Of a DNA stretch of 64,000 bases, positions 46,201-58,837 are shown piece by piece. The stretch is from Portulaca oleracea (Eukaryota; Streptophyta; Magnoliopsida; Caryophyllales; Portulacaceae): contig CM055876.1 in the NCBI GenBank assembly GCA_029582165.1, positions 11,672,501 through 11,736,500 on the forward strand. The letters are read 5' to 3'. The translations under genes and the position numbers were made by a program. The notes below the pieces were generated by a model. That model had not been told where the DNA came from. It worked only from the letters and a program-made list of their open reading frames with translations, and searched no databases. How positions within the stretch are numbered: the stretch's first letter is position 1; the number at the start of each line of letters is the position of its first letter.

Positions 46201-49200
46201 TCTTGCTTTTCGTAGAATACAAGTGCCCTATCAGTGCGTTTCACATCAAGACCTGTCAAGTTAAGAAAACATGAGCCTGGCTGGAGAATGTACAGATGGC
46301 AAGGTTACAAAAGAAAAACAGCAAAGGAGAATCATGCTCAATGTTACGCCCAAACGGCCCAACGAAGCAGCCAGTGTATGTTGGCCTTACCAATACAGAT
46401 CTACAGAAAAGCTAAACATGTGAGGTGCAACTGCAGCAAAATCCTAAATGACCCAAACTTTAGGGGAGGAAAAAGGCGGAGGACAAATAAGGGTTTTTTT
46501 TCGAAACAATTAATTAATTAATTATTAATTAGAAACAGTACTATAACAAGGAGATCTACTGAACAGAAGTTCACATGGCATGGAAGAGTAAGCAAGTAGC
46601 ACCCCTATTGCTAAACTTCCCAAATTCTTTACTTTTCGAGCATTCAAGACTTGAGAAGATGGACAGAGTTACCAAAAATAGCCATAAGAAAATGATCATA
46701 CAAAAAAGGAATATAGGATAAAGTCAGAGCCAAGGTGCCCATGCCAAACGCAACAAGTTTCATGCAATGCGCCAAAGTGGCAGGTTATTTTTTCTCTTTA
46801 AAGACGACGCCAACACGAGTGATCAAGATCAAGAATATCTATTTAGACCATGGAAACAACAAGAATAACAATGCCAAGTGTGGCTTCCACCTTGACAATT
46901 GTATCAAGAAAGGTCAGAAAAAAAAAAAAAAAAGATAAGAATGGCAAAAATCTCCAAAACTTCAAAAGATAGACTAGTGAAATTAACCAAACACCAACCT
47001 ATTTGATGCAAAGTAAGTTTCCATTGAATTTCTTTCTTGGACATTGGAACCTTTTCCGTAGCTGCATAAGCTGTTGCTGGGCTGCTAGAACTGCCAGAAG
47101 CATCCGTAGCCCCACCATCTTCCATATTTGTTTCTAGGAGCACCAACGGATCCTGAATAGGCTCCCCTTGTTCATTGATTATGGGGGCTGTTATGAATTT
47201 GCCACTCCCAATAAGAGGGAACATCTGACGACACTCCTCCTTCCACTGAGCATACTTCTCCCTGTATATGAGTTTTAGGCCAATAAGTAAACAGTAACCT
47301 TAGGAACGAACTCAACCTAAAAAAAAAAATTAATATCTAATGAATGTTCATTGAGAGCTAAGATGGTACAAAATTTAAGTTACAATATTGAAGAGATTCA
47401 TCATTCATGATAAATGCCTCAGAAGAAACCATGCCAAGCATAGAAGAATGGCAGGCAAGATTCCACTATTCGCAGCACACAAAGGACTGAGCCATCTTAA
47501 CGCCAAGGCATTATGTTCATTAGAGAATGGAAGCCTATATAGATCAATGAAAATATTCAAACCACCACATCAATTTCCAGAAGATTAAGGATGAAAACTG
47601 CATTAAACAAAATACACCCTATAACAGAAAATTGATGGTGGTAAACGGAATTCAGGGACAACTGAAAACTATGAGTTTCAGAGTACCAGATGGAGAAGTG
47701 GAAGTACCTAAAAAAGATATCCTAATCGACATGATGCCGCCCAAATATAGGTGTATTATACATTTACAACAGCACACTTACTAAGTTATTGTATCTTTGA
47801 TTTCAGGCAATTGGTTTCACAAAATTGCATAAATATACAGCAGTGATTTCTTGCGATTATGGAGGGTAATATGTCCATTTGAGAATTTAACATGAACCCA
47901 AAAGCCACCAGATTCAGAGGCTACCTTCTTTGTTCCCGTAATTCTGCTCGTTCCTCATAAGTACTCCTCGGGTCATAACATCCAAGCAAGAATTCCCAAA
48001 CTTCTCCCCTTATTGATGGATGAACCCCCTGATTTGCAGAAACATATGCATCAGATCAGATGACTTCGGTCACACTACAGTTGCCAAAAATAGAAACTTT
48101 GAAACAGAAGGAAGCACACCAATGAGGTATAAATTGTACAATACAGCCAAGTGCAAATCTTCAGACAACCAGAGGAAGACAGGCAAATGCACTGAAGTTT
48201 GACGCACCTGATTACTATTGATGCTAATAAATCTACAACAAGTGATAAATGCAAACATATAAAAGTAGATTCCAACAAGAATGTCAGACACCCATCGCAT
48301 TTAGACAAAATTATCATGCAGCAAAGATCTAAGAGACTTGAGATCTATACTGATTGACAGAAGAGACCTAAATTAACCACTAACTTCTGGACAACCACCA
48401 CAAATGCAGATACAAGTTCAACCAAATATCGGTCATGGTACACACAAAGTTCAATGAAACTTACCCCTCGGTGAATCCTGCCAAGTGTTTTGCTTATATC
48501 GAGTTGACCATCTGGAGAAAAAGAAGACTGCCATTTCCTCACACTCAACGTTTTACCAGCCTGGAAGGCAGAGAAATAGACTAACATGAGAAGCATTCGA
48601 CAATTGGATGTCTGTAACAAGATAAATGATCAGCCACTAGGTTTATGTATATTGTTCTCCCTCCTCCAAGAATGCAATGCAATGACATGAACACAATCAA
48701 CAACAGAAATCAATAAACTTCATTCCATCAATCGCATTGCATTTCAACATATTGGACCTCTACCCAAGTATCCCTAGCAGATGAAAATAGTCATCAATCA
48801 CCTTTGTTACATAAAGATAGTTCATTTGCAAAGCTTTCAAGCTAGAACATTAATCAACTGCTTGATTGCATGAGTCAATAGACAACAAGTAACACATTAA
48901 CAATGGATCAAAAATCATTACAAATTTGACAATAAGAATTCTTCAATAGCAAGGGGTGTCCACAACCAACACATAAATCCAACAACAGCAGCTTCAGCAT
49001 TGCTCTATTTTTTGCAACAACCAAACCCCAGTAGTCATTGCAATGACAAAGATCATCTGATCATATAGTAAGTAATGTTGATACAATGCAGTAATTATAA
49101 CCAATTTCTACACAAAGATTCAATTAATGAGTAACAAATGAAGCTAAAAGAACCACAAACCTTGATTCTGAACTTGGTTTTTGGAGCATCTGTAACCTCG

Positions 49201-49256
49201 GGCCTGACCTCATAGTATGAATCTGTAGGCTCACCAGGGTCCCTCCAGATCATCAT
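42097..49256 (-). CDS. TBC-domain Rab GTPase-activating protein, 447 aa
   Basis: Eleven coding exons join in frame: 49256-49161, 48560-48465, 48028-47925, 47261-46999, 46252-46130, 45620-45532, 44914-44806, 44417-44320, 44205-43948, 42541-42449, and a 5-codon last exon 42111-42097, which is the least certain. TBC proteins accelerate GTP hydrolysis by Rab GTPases in membrane traffic. The TBC domain starts near residue 65 (GVHPSIRGEVWEFL). The catalytic arginine finger is R192 in IGLDVKRTDR, and the glutamine finger is Q227 in GYCQGM. A Ser/Ala/Thr-rich insertion (ATDASGSSSSPATA) sits between the first helices and the arginine motif, as in plant TBC1D15/Gyp7-like proteins. Both catalytic residues are intact. 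Intron 9 holds two MITEs. Confidence 0.93.
42612..43133. mobile_element. MITE family A copy in intron 9 of the TBC gene
   Basis: Imperfect inverted ends of about 100 bp ('aattggactttaataatccc' and 'gggattattataatccaatt'). The interior matches 29,690-30,180 read in reverse ('catgatttttaatgaatttacg' versus its complement). No coding capacity. The boundary duplication is unclear because a (TA)n tract abuts the right end. Confidence 0.7.
43134..43203. repeat. (TA)n microsatellite in the intron
   Basis: About 70 bp of AT dinucleotide with one GA interruption, immediately beside the MITE A end. A G homopolymer follows at about 43,279-43,299. Confidence 0.95.
43357..43884. mobile_element. MITE family B copy in intron 9 of the TBC gene, 528 bp
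   Basis: Inverted ends (GGGATATTGGATGACAATAT; right end complement GGTTTTTGGATGATAATAT) and a perfect 9-bp duplication taaagataa (43348-43356 and 43885-43893) identify a Mutator-type MITE. It has the same length as the copy at 30183-30710. Exon 9 begins 64 bp beyond the element, so it sits close to a splice donor. Confidence 0.88.
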
Positions 49257-50345
49257 AATGAAAGCTGATAAAAGATGGCTTCTTGAATACCCAATTTTCG
49301 CAAACCTTTACCTACTCTTCTTTTGCAGTTTTTTTGAAACAAAATTGAAGTAAAACTCAGCACCTCCGAGCTAGAATCCCTAGACCCAGAAGCACAAATG
49401 CCTCAAATCCCAGACAAATATTGGGGCAATATAACCCAACCCCAGATCAAAAAATTAATTAAAGCACAACGTCCAATAGACAAATTCAAAGAAAACAAAT
49501 TATTTTGATTATGAAATTAAGAGAAGACAATTTCTTTGAATCAAGATCTGATTTTTCTTTCTTTCCTTGGTGGGTGGGGGTGTTTATTGCATAGAGGGTC
49601 GGTTATGGTGGGCAGTAAACTTCGTCAAAGGAATGGGAAGGAGGATGCCCTGAACTTTGTTTTTCCCTTTCTCTCTCTACTTTCTATCTCTCAAAATTCA
49701 CCCTTTTTCCCTTTTTTTTTTTTCCCACAAAGTATTGTTTTCAGTATGTAATTTTGTGGGTTATTGACTATTTTTGCTTTAGTTTCATTGGATAATCGAG
49801 GGGAGTAAGGAGACGACATTGTCTGATCATTGAGACCCCTCATTGACTTGCCATTTTTGCGGGATTATTCATTATTGCAAGTGTTTTTGTTTTCTTTATT
49901 CTTTCTTTCAATAAAATGGATGAAAAATGCGGGGTCTTGTAATGAAAAGGCAATTATGTTCATTTTTGATAGATTTTTTCCTCTTTTTTCCCAATGAAAG
50001 GTTTTTGGAATCTTGCTCTGTCTATCATAGAATAAATTTTGTAAATAATTATGATAGGAATAATATTTTCCAGGTCAGTACAGCTGAAATTTCATTAGTT
50101 TTGTTCAATTGCTGCTTTTCAGTGCTATAAAGGCTACAATCTCTTATCAAAAGAAAAATTAAATAAAGAGCTAACTTTGCCATGCCTCATTTCACTTTTA
50201 AAAAAAAATGGGGACTCATAAGTAGTGGGTTCTTCCCCAACAATATAAAAATAAAATATTACTTTGCCAAAGATTTTTAGGCTAGCAACAATAAGATGCC
50301 AATTTTCCTAATTCCAAATGTGATAGCCATGAGTATTACTGCGAG
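49257..50345. other. 5' flank and presumed promoter of the TBC gene
   Basis: Leader and promoter of the TBC gene on the minus strand, with a CT-rich block (49,665-49,720) that reads as GA-rich on the gene's sense strand. No other gene is supported. Confidence 0.5.
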
Positions 50346-50349
50346 TTAA

Positions 50350-50938
50350 TTACATTTACCCTACCTGACATATGTGGTAATAATTTTTGCACACCTGACA
50401 TTTAGGAAATAATTTGCACCCTACCTGACATTTAGTAAAAGTTATTTTTAGTGTTAGAATCCGGTAACTTGTCATCAGAAATGAAAAAATACAATAATAC
50501 CCATGTATCACTATGTGAAATTACGGTGTTGCCCTTTAATTTGAGAATGAAAAGACTATATTGGAGAGTAGAAGACAGACATGGTCGTTTGGGAGGGGTT
50601 AGGTTTTCATTTTCTATATTGGAGGGGGGGTCGGGGAGAGGAATTAGAGGAATCAATGGAGTGATTGAGTTTTAAAATGTCAGAACAATTAATATTAAGG
50701 GTACAAAAGTCATTTCACATTAAATTGAAAGTCAAAGGAAACAATAACAAGGGTATAAAGGTCACTTCATATTTATTTTTTTATAGTTCACCGGAAAAGT
50801 CAATAAAAAATCAATTATAACATACCTGAGGGGCTTTAAATTTATGACCACTTAAATGCCAGGTAGGGTGAAAAATTATTTCTCAAATGTCGGGTGTGCA
50901 AAAATTATTACCACATAAGTTAGGTAGGGTAAATGTAA
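50350..50938. mobile_element. MITE with TIRs of about 70 bp, 589 bp
   Basis: The left end TTACATTTACCCTACCTGAC is the inverted match of the right end (TTAGGTAGGGTAAATGTAA). TIR similarity continues through 'tgtggtaataatttttgcacacc' and 'ccctacctg(a/g)catt'. The candidate duplication TTAA (50346-50349, 50939-50942) is ambiguous because the end itself is AT-rich. No transposase. Superfamily not assigned. Confidence 0.75.
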
Positions 50939-50942
50939 TTAA

Positions 50943-52023
50943 AGCCTGTTCTTTGGATGAGTTATTTTCAAGTTAGGATAGTTAGGTTTGGATAAATTAG
51001 GATAAGCTATGATACTTTTTTGGGGAATTATGTTTTTAGAGTGGATACTTTTTTAGGGAATTGTTTTAAGTTGGGATAAGTGAGAATAAGTTAGGAGAGT
51101 TAGAACCAACCTAACAAAAGAAGAGGGTCTAAATTTGAGATCAAATGTAGGACTACTCACATTGAAGAGAGAAAGAAAGGGGGAAATAGACATAGGAGAT
51201 TTGGGAGATAGAGGAAAGAAAAAAAAAGTGGGTCCATATTAATAAAATGAGATAATAAAATTGAAATTGATTATCGTGAGTTTTGATATTATGTTAGAAG
51301 TCAATTACAGTTACAATTTTTAAAGTATTAAAATTAATGATGTGGTAAAAAGTGGGATTAAAATTGTCATTCTTATCGTAGATGACTTTAGAAAGGGTAT
51401 CTGATTACCCCCATTTTCTATTTTATCTATCATTTACATTTATACATAAGTCAAACTTTAAAAACTTTTACAATTATCTTAAATATCTATAGTGTCCTTT
51501 TACATGACTATGCAATTATTAGATTGGCAATGAAAAATATTATTGTAAAATATGATATTGTACCTTTTTAATAAAATATGTCATAAATTTCCAGTTAAAG
51601 AAAAATATTAGAGATCATAAACCATTTAATAAGTAACACTAGTAGTGGAAATAAGTGAAATTGAGGCAGAGCTTATAACAGTCAAGGTTTGGCTTGTCAC
51701 CTTTTAGATCGATGAGTTTGAGTTTGGCTTGCAGCTTGCCGAACTTGAATATAATCTGCTCAAGTTTGGCTCACCAAGGTTCGTGGGCTTGGCTTGGCTT
51801 GTGGCCTGGTCCATATAACGATAGTAATCCTGTACATTTGCACACAAATTAATTCGAAAACTAAATTTAATTTGAATATGAGGGCATCATGATACTTAAT
51901 GGTTTGATTTAGCTGTGGTGTTGTACAACGCTAATAGCCTAATGTAATATTATGTGATAACTTGTCCTCTTTCTAGGGTTTTTAATGTTTTGAACTATTT
52001 AATTGACTTCTTTGATTAAGTTT
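50943..52023. repeat. Intergenic DNA with decayed repeats
   Basis: No gene. 'gttaggatagttaggtttggataaattaggataag' and similar phrases recur at 50,975-51,110. At 51,665-51,820 'ggcttggcttgtggc'-type sequence resembles the DNA at 61,440-61,610, so the CACTA element probably inserted into or beside an older repeat. Confidence 0.4.
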
Positions 52024-52039
52024 TTACACTACAACAAAA

Positions 52040-52160
52040 ATGGTCTTTAGCAGCGCTTATATAGCGGCATTTATGATAAATGCCACCCCATCCCATGTCG
52101 CAAAATAATATATACATGCTTTGGTGGCATTTATGATAAATGCCATTGTGGCCTTGCATT
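52040..52160. repeat. Left subterminal repeats of the CACTA element
   Basis: 'agcggcatttatgataaatgcca' and 'ggtggcatttatgataaatgcca' each contain the dyad GGCATTTAT / ATAAATGCC, and resemble the array at the other end. Such motifs serve as transposase binding sites in CACTA elements. Confidence 0.8.
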
Positions 52161-54208
52161 TGTGCGCGTCCGTCTAAAATGAAATACTCGCTGAAACGAG
52201 CCAAAATAAAAAAAGGGCGGTCTCCGAAAATAAAATCCCTAATTCCACTTCATTCTCCTCGGTCCTCATTCTCCTCTCCCCCTTCAGACTCACAACCCTA
52301 CCTAATTCCCAATTTTGGTATTTTGTTCGATCTGAGACCGCCATTGCAAACTACCTTGAAAGCTTCGCGAACGCCGATAGAGTTGTCATATTTTCCCTGT
52401 TCCGGTATTGTTCTCATAAATTATTTTGGTCTTTTGTTCAATTTGCTTCTAGGATCATTGCTGATGTTTTCTGCAGGTCAATGATTGTCGAAATTCTAGG
52501 TTAGTTTCTTCTTCTTCTTCTTCTTCTTCTTCTTCTTCTTCTTCTTCTTCTTCTTCAGTTTCTAGGTTGAGTTTTGAATTCGATTTGTCAATCGTTTTTT
52601 TGTTGAAATTAAGAAATTCTAGGCTTGTTGTTGTTGTTGTTGTTGTTGTTCTTCTTCTTCTTCTTCTTCTTCTTCTCCTCCTCCTCCTCCTCCTCCTCCT
52701 CCTCCTCCTCTTCTCTTCTCTCAGTTTCTAGTTTGAGTTTTGCAAATTGTGCTTCGATTTGTTTATGGATTGTTTTGTCTAAATTTTAGGTTAATTTTTA
52801 CCAAATTGTTGTTCGCACATAAATTTTGAGAAAATGAGAAATTGTCACTGTTTCTCAAGGGTTGTACGCTTATTTAAGGGTTGTTTGGATCATTCTTGAG
52901 AAAATTATCACTTTCAAAATTTTAGGTTGAGAAAAATGAGAAAGCTAAACTCCTAGAGAGAATAAAAGTTGTTTGGCTAACTGTTTCAAGGGTTTTATGC
53001 TTGTTTAGTTATTTTCATATTTACTTTTGTGTTTCTGGCCTAAACATTTCACCATTTTTTCTCAATTCATAACACATTGCACGAGTTGGTATTGTAGATA
53101 AGAAAGACTTCTATGGTGAGAGAGCGAATCAATATTATACCTTTAGCTGAGTTTCTAAGGATGCCTAAAGGAAGAATGGATGCCACCTAGCAAAGAGCTT
53201 CCCTTGCATCTGATCCTTCTTGCAGGTAATTTTGATCTTACTCAGTGCCCAATTCTTTAGGGTGTAGATTGTTGATCTTGTTGATTTATATACACTTTGA
53301 GGCTTGAATTAATTTAATGACTCAAAATTGTTGTGAATTAATTTAATGCAGAAGTGTGACTGACTTTATGGAGCTACTACGGGAAAATGGTTAGATAATG
53401 ATGCAAGGTCAATCTAATAACAATAACTATAATAATAAACCAAGAAACAGTGAGCCAAACAACTATCTTAGCATCAATAGCTTAGACCTTAGTTCTACCT
53501 TGATTTTGTAACATTAACTTATGTTAGACATTATGGCAATGCTGAATTTGCTACTGTCTCGATTGTTCAATATGTAATTGAGGGCTTTTTATATGTAATG
53601 ATGGTAAGTTAGTCTCTAAGGCATCATTTTGATTCTATTCTTCTCGCCTTTTATTAATAGCAGTGTCCTGATAGGGTGTAATCACCCTTTGGTACTTAAG
53701 TAGTATGATTTATTAAGTGAAGGGCAAGCTTGATTTTAACAAGATGAAAGTCAGATTGGATAAGCTTGGCAATTATATCTCAGATACAGGTGTTCATATT
53801 TGAATGGATGTTGTAAGTAGTATGTTCACCGTGAATTTAAGCTCCATCAATAACATAATGCATACATTTCTTGTGATGAGTGAATTAATCATGTTAATGA
53901 TACTTAATTTGTATTATATGTTTTCGTTTTCGTTTTAGATTTTGCATGCGTGAATGTGTTTGTGTTTGTTAGTAGCTTAGATGAATTCTTGATTAAGTTT
54001 GATTATTTTATTAAAACCTTCTACTTTTGACATCCATCAAGACTTATATATTAAAATGAGCTTAATATATAAGGATGGTAGTTTCTTTTCTTTTACCACA
54101 GTTTCTCTTACGATTATACATATTTTAAATCTTGTAAATGTTTCTTAGTGTACTGGGGCACTTTCATTGAGCTTCAAGTTATAAACTAATTGGATATGAA
54201 TTTTATTG
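52161..54208. other. Internal CACTA sequence, left part
   Basis: From about 52,200 a leader-like, C/T-rich stretch runs into intron-like T-rich DNA with microsatellites. A block at 53,100-53,225 ('atggtgagagagcgaatcaat') and one at 53,345-53,400 are bordered by AG/GT and could be captured exons, but no protein family is recognised. No transposase. Confidence 0.35.
52506..52715. repeat. Trinucleotide microsatellites (CTT)n, (TTG)n, (CTC)n
   Basis: (CTT)n at 52,506-52,556, then (TTG)n/(CTT)n/(CTC)n in succession at about 52,626-52,712. Confidence 0.95.
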
Positions 54209-54933
54209 TGTTGGAGTATTTCAAGAGTTAAGAGGCGTAAAATATAAGTTATAAGCATAGGATCGACCGGATAGGTCGAAAACAAGCTTAACAAAAAAAA
54301 GGGACTCAACACGGATCGTGCTCAGTATTACACGACCCATGTTAACGTCCAGAGAGCACAGAAAATGTGCACTGGATCAACACGGGTCGTGTTAGATCCA
54401 ACATGGTCCGTGTTGATCTAACACGACCCGTGTGGATCACAGTCGCGATTGAATTTCAAATCCCTTGATTTATGCCTCGTGTTGAAATGAATTTGGTCAT
54501 ATTTTTGGATGATATTGACTGAGAAATCATGGATGATATTGACTGAGAAATCAGTCATGATTTCTCATTAATATCATTCAACTCAAATCCCTTGGATTGT
54601 GCCCAATGCAATTGGAAAGTTTGACCTCCTTATGACTCCAAAGGTTCTCTATATAAGGTGGATGAATTCAACATTCATCCACACCCTCATGTATCTTCTT
54701 CTTCTTTCTAGAGATCATTCAACACATTCTTAAGGTGTTGACTGCAGCAACTCTTTAAGTCCTTTTGAGAAATCTTGTAACTTTGCTTACAAGAAGTTAG
54801 GTTTTACCCTTGAGTCTTTCACGGTCTAGTGAATAAGTCTTAAAGGGAGACGGGCTTGCCCTCGACTCCTAGCCACCCAAGTGATCCCCCATCTTCCGTG
54901 GTTTTATATTCCATCTCATTGTTTTTCTCAACA
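54209..54933 (+). repeat. 5' LTR of the second Copia element
   Basis: 725 bp, TG...CA. A TATA box (CTATATAAGG) lies near 54,650. Between about 54,305 and 54,440 there is a cluster of palindromic ACACGGGTCGTGTT-type motifs. Confidence 0.9.
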
Positions 54934-54936
54934 ATC

Positions 54937-54947
54937 TTAAGACTTAT
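54937..54947 (+). other. Candidate self-complementary primer site
   Basis: TTAAGACTTAT, 3 nt after the 5' LTR, is an exact complement of ATAAGTCTTAA within the same LTR (54833-54843). With the 3' LTR the match extends to 12 nt (60038-60049 against 54936-54947). It occupies the position of a primer-binding site, where no tRNA complement is present. Confidence 0.5.
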
Positions 54948-54952
54948 CCACG

Positions 54953-55852
54953 ATGTCTCACTCCTTGAAAGACATGACCAACAACTTTCAAAAGTTGGAT
55001 AAGTTTGAGGGGATCGACTTCCGTAGATGGCAAAAGAAGATACACTTCATGCTCATCACTCTCAAAGTGGTGTATATGCTCACCCAAGACGTTCCGGTGG
55101 AGGGTGAAGACGAGACGGCGGAGCAAGCAAGGTGTCGGCTTAAGATGGAGAACGATAACTACATTTGTGTAGGCCACATTCTCAACGGTATGACGGATGC
55201 TCTATTCAACGTTTATCAAAACGTTGTGTCCGCCAAAGAGCTTTGGGAGATGCTCGAAGCTAACTACATGTTAGAGGATTCTACAAGTAAGAACTTTCTC
55301 ATTAGCCAATTTAATAATTTTAAAATGGTTGAAGGTAGAAAAGTTCTTGACCAATTGCATGAAATCCAACATATATTAAGCAATTTTGTTCAATATAAAA
55401 TCCACACTGATGAGGCCTATATTGTATCTTTAATAATTGGCAAGCTCCCCCCTTCATGGAAAGAAACTAAGAGAACCTTAATGCATTCTAAGGAACCCGT
55501 ATCTCTTGAGGGTTTGGTTAACCATCTCCGTATTGAGGAGGAATTGAGAATGCAGGATGTTACCAAGGAGAATCCCTCCAAGGTGCATGTGGTTCAAGAG
55601 AACACAAGAGGAACAAAGAACAAGAATAAGTTTGAAAACAAGAGCAACAAGAAACCAAAAATGGTTTGTTGGGAATGCGGCAAGCCGGGTCACCCCAAGA
55701 GGGAATGTCCGGTTTGGAGGAAAAAGCACGGGCTTTCGAACAACAACACTAAGAATCACAGTGGTAAGAAGGAGTCCAATGGACCCTTCGTAGCTATGAT
55801 TAAGGACCAAATTAATGTCGTTTCGAGCGGCGATATTTGGTGGCCGGGTTGA
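54953..55852 (+). pseudogene. Copia gag, intact to the zinc knuckle then broken
   Basis: It begins only 19 nt after the LTR (MSHSLKDMTNNFQKLDKF). The open frame carries the Copia gag domain (FEGIDFRRWQKKIHFML; AKELWEMLEANY) and one CCHC zinc knuckle (CWECGKPGHPKREC) at about residues 242-255. It stops at 55,850-55,852, where a small insertion puts the protease out of frame, so only gag would be made. The gag part shows no internal stop. Confidence 0.9.
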
Positions 55853-58837
55853 TTCGGGTGCGGCTCGGCACGTTGCATTGATCGTTCTCTCTTCAAGACT
55901 ATCCAACCCGCCGAAGAGGGGAGGAAACTCTTTATGGGCAACAACTCCCCGGTCAAGGTGGAAGGAATAGGACAAGTTGAACTTGTATTTACCTCCGGAA
56001 AGACATTGCTCTTAAACGATGTGTATTTAGTTCCGGAAATATGTAAGAATCTTGTTTCAGGTTTTCTCTTGAGTAAGTTTGGGTTTAAGCAAGTGTATGA
56101 AGGGGACAATTATGTTTTGTCTAAGGGAGGGGTTTTTGTAGGCAAAGGCTATGCATGTGGTGATATGTTTAAGCTTAACGCTACAAGTGGCAATAAGAAT
56201 GATGTTTCCGTTTACTTGCTTGGTTCTTGTTCTTCTTTATGGCATTCAAGACTTGGACATGTTAATTATAAGAAACTTAAATTCATGTCTAATCTTGGTT
56301 TAATTCCATCTTTGGATGATAAGATAGAGAAGTGTAGAACATGCATGTTAACTAAAATCACCAAAAGTTCCTTTCCAAGTATTATGAGAAATTCTAAATT
56401 GCTTGAATTGATTAATAGTGATTTAGGAGATTTCCATAGCACTCCTTCTATAGGAGGTAAAAGATACTATGTGACTTTCATTGATGATTATTCTAAGTAT
56501 TGCCAAGTATTTTTTTCGCATTCAAAAGATGAAACTTTAGACAAGTTTAAAATATACAAAGTTAAAGTGAGTTATAATGTGAGGCCCAAATAAAAAGGCT
56601 AAAATCCGATAGGGGTGGTGAATATTATGATCCAATTTATTTTCAAGGTTGTGGTGTGGTGCATGAGTCAATGACACCTTGTACACCTCAACAAAATGGT
56701 GTGGCTGAAAGGAAAAACAGGACTCTAAAAGAAATGGTTAATTCCATGCTATCTTACTCCGGTTTAAGTGAAGGATTTTGGGGTGAAGTCTTATTAACGG
56801 CTTGTTATGTTTTAAATAGAGTTCCTCTCAAAGGTAACCTTAAGACCCCATATGAACTTTGGAATAAAAGAAAGCCAACTCTAAAATATTTTAGAGTATG
56901 GGGATGTCGGGCCATCGTAAGGGTATCGGAACCAAAGAAAAGAAAATTGGGTGAAAGATGAATTGAATGCATCTTTATAGGCTATGCTTTTGAAAGTAAA
57001 GCCTATAGGTTTATGGTTATCGAACCAAATGACTACATAACGGTGAACACCGTAATAGAGTCAATGGATGCAATATTTGATGAGACTTGATTCTCTTCAA
57101 TTCCTAGACCCTAGGATGTCACTCATGACATGTTTCCAAAGGATGTTATTCAAGAAACTCAACAAGATGTTGAGGAAATAAGGAGGAGTAAGAGAATAAG
57201 GAAATCCAAGAACTATGGATCAGATTTCGTTGTCTACCTAGTAGAGGGAGATAGGAGCTCTATCGAGCATAAGACTCCTTACATCTACAATGTAGATGAG
57301 GATCCTAAAACTTTCAAAGAGGCCATGGAGTCACAAGATGCTTCCTTTTGGAAGGAAGCGGTACAAGATGAGATAGACTCTATTAAAGAAAATAATGTTT
57401 AGATTTTGGTAGACTTACCACCGGGTTGTAAACCTATTACATCAAAATGGATCTTTAAGCGTAAAAAGAAAGTAGATGGTACCATAGAAAGGTTTAAATC
57501 CTGGTTAGTAGTAAGGGGCTCTACCCAAAGATATGGTATCGATTACTTTGATACTTATGCACCCGTGGCTAGGATTGCAACTATAAGAGTACTTATAACT
57601 TTAGCCACTATCCATAAGCTAATAATCCATCAAATGAATGTCAAGACGGCATTCCTAAATGGAGAACTAGAAGAAGAGGTGTATATGGAACAACCCGAGG
57701 GGTTTGTCGAATCGGGTCATGAGAATAAAGTATGTAAACTCATAAAATCTTTGTATGGTCTAAAGCAAGCACCTAAGCAATGGCATCATAAATTTGATGA
57801 AGTAGTGCTTGGTTTTGGTTTTAAGATCAATGAATCGGATAAGTGTGTCTATTCTAATTTTGAGAATGGATAGGGGGTGATTATATGCCTATATGTTGAT
57901 GACATGTTGATATTTGGTACTGACATGGAACAAGTTGAGAAAACTAAAAGTCTTCTATCCGCTAAGTTCTCTATGAAGGACGGGGAGAAGCGGATGTGAT
58001 ACTTGGTATCAAGATCATTAGAATAATGATGAAATATGTCTAACACAATCACATTATGTTGAAAAGGTGTTAGGGAAGTTTCATAAGAGCTCCTATGTGG
58101 CTACTACCCCATTTGATCCAAGCATCAAACTAAGTAAAAATGATGGTAGGACTATTGCCCAATTGGAGTACGCTAAAGTCATAGGTAGCTTAATGTATGC
58201 GATGACTTGTACAAGGCTGGATATAGCCTTTGTGGTAGGGAAGCTTAGTAGATTCACTAGCAACCCAAGCAAAGAACATTGGCGAGCCGTTAAGAGGGTT
58301 TTGGGATATTTAAAACTTACCCAAAACTATAGCTTGCGGTTTAAGGGAGAACCTTCGGTCTTAGAAGGATACTCCGACGCAAGTTGGATAAGTGATAAGG
58401 ATGATTACACCTCAACTTCCGGTTTGGTGTTTCTTCTTGGTGGATGTGCTGTTTCATGGGGTTCTAAGAAACAAGCATGCCTTTCGGATTCCACCATGGC
58501 TTCCGAGTTCGTAGCGTTGGGCGCCGCTTGTAAAGAGGTGGAATGGCTACGAAACTTGTTGTTGGAGATTCCTTTATGGAAAAAGCCCATGCCTCCAACA
58601 ACTCTTTATTGTGATAACAATGCAACAATTGCAAGTATATACAATCGTGTCTACAATGGCAAGTCAAGGCACATTGGGTTACGACACGCTTATGTCCATC
58701 AACTCATTAAGGATGGAATTATAGCGGTAAGCTATGTTAAGACAAGTGAGAACTTGGCCGATCCTTTCAACAAAGGATTGAACAAGGAATTGGTGATAAA
58801 CTCATCAAGAGGGATGAGAGTTAGCCCAATCAAATGA
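55851..58837 (+). pseudogene. Copia protease-integrase-RT-RNase H, multiply frameshifted
   Basis: The protease DSGAA motif starts at 55,851 in a shifted frame; the original frame resumes near 55,890. Integrase shows NSDLGDF, then a frameshift near 56,590, SDRGGEYY (about 56,612), and PQQNGVAERKNRT with the catalytic Glu kept. Stops follow at about 56,959 and 57,400. RT has KTAFLNGELEEEVYMEQP and SLYGLKQAP; a TAG at 57,871 precedes YVDD (57,892-57,903), and another frameshift lies near 57,985. RNase H is open from 58,067 to 58,837 (SDASW, STMASEF, CDNNA). The lesions make it inactive. Confidence 0.9.
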
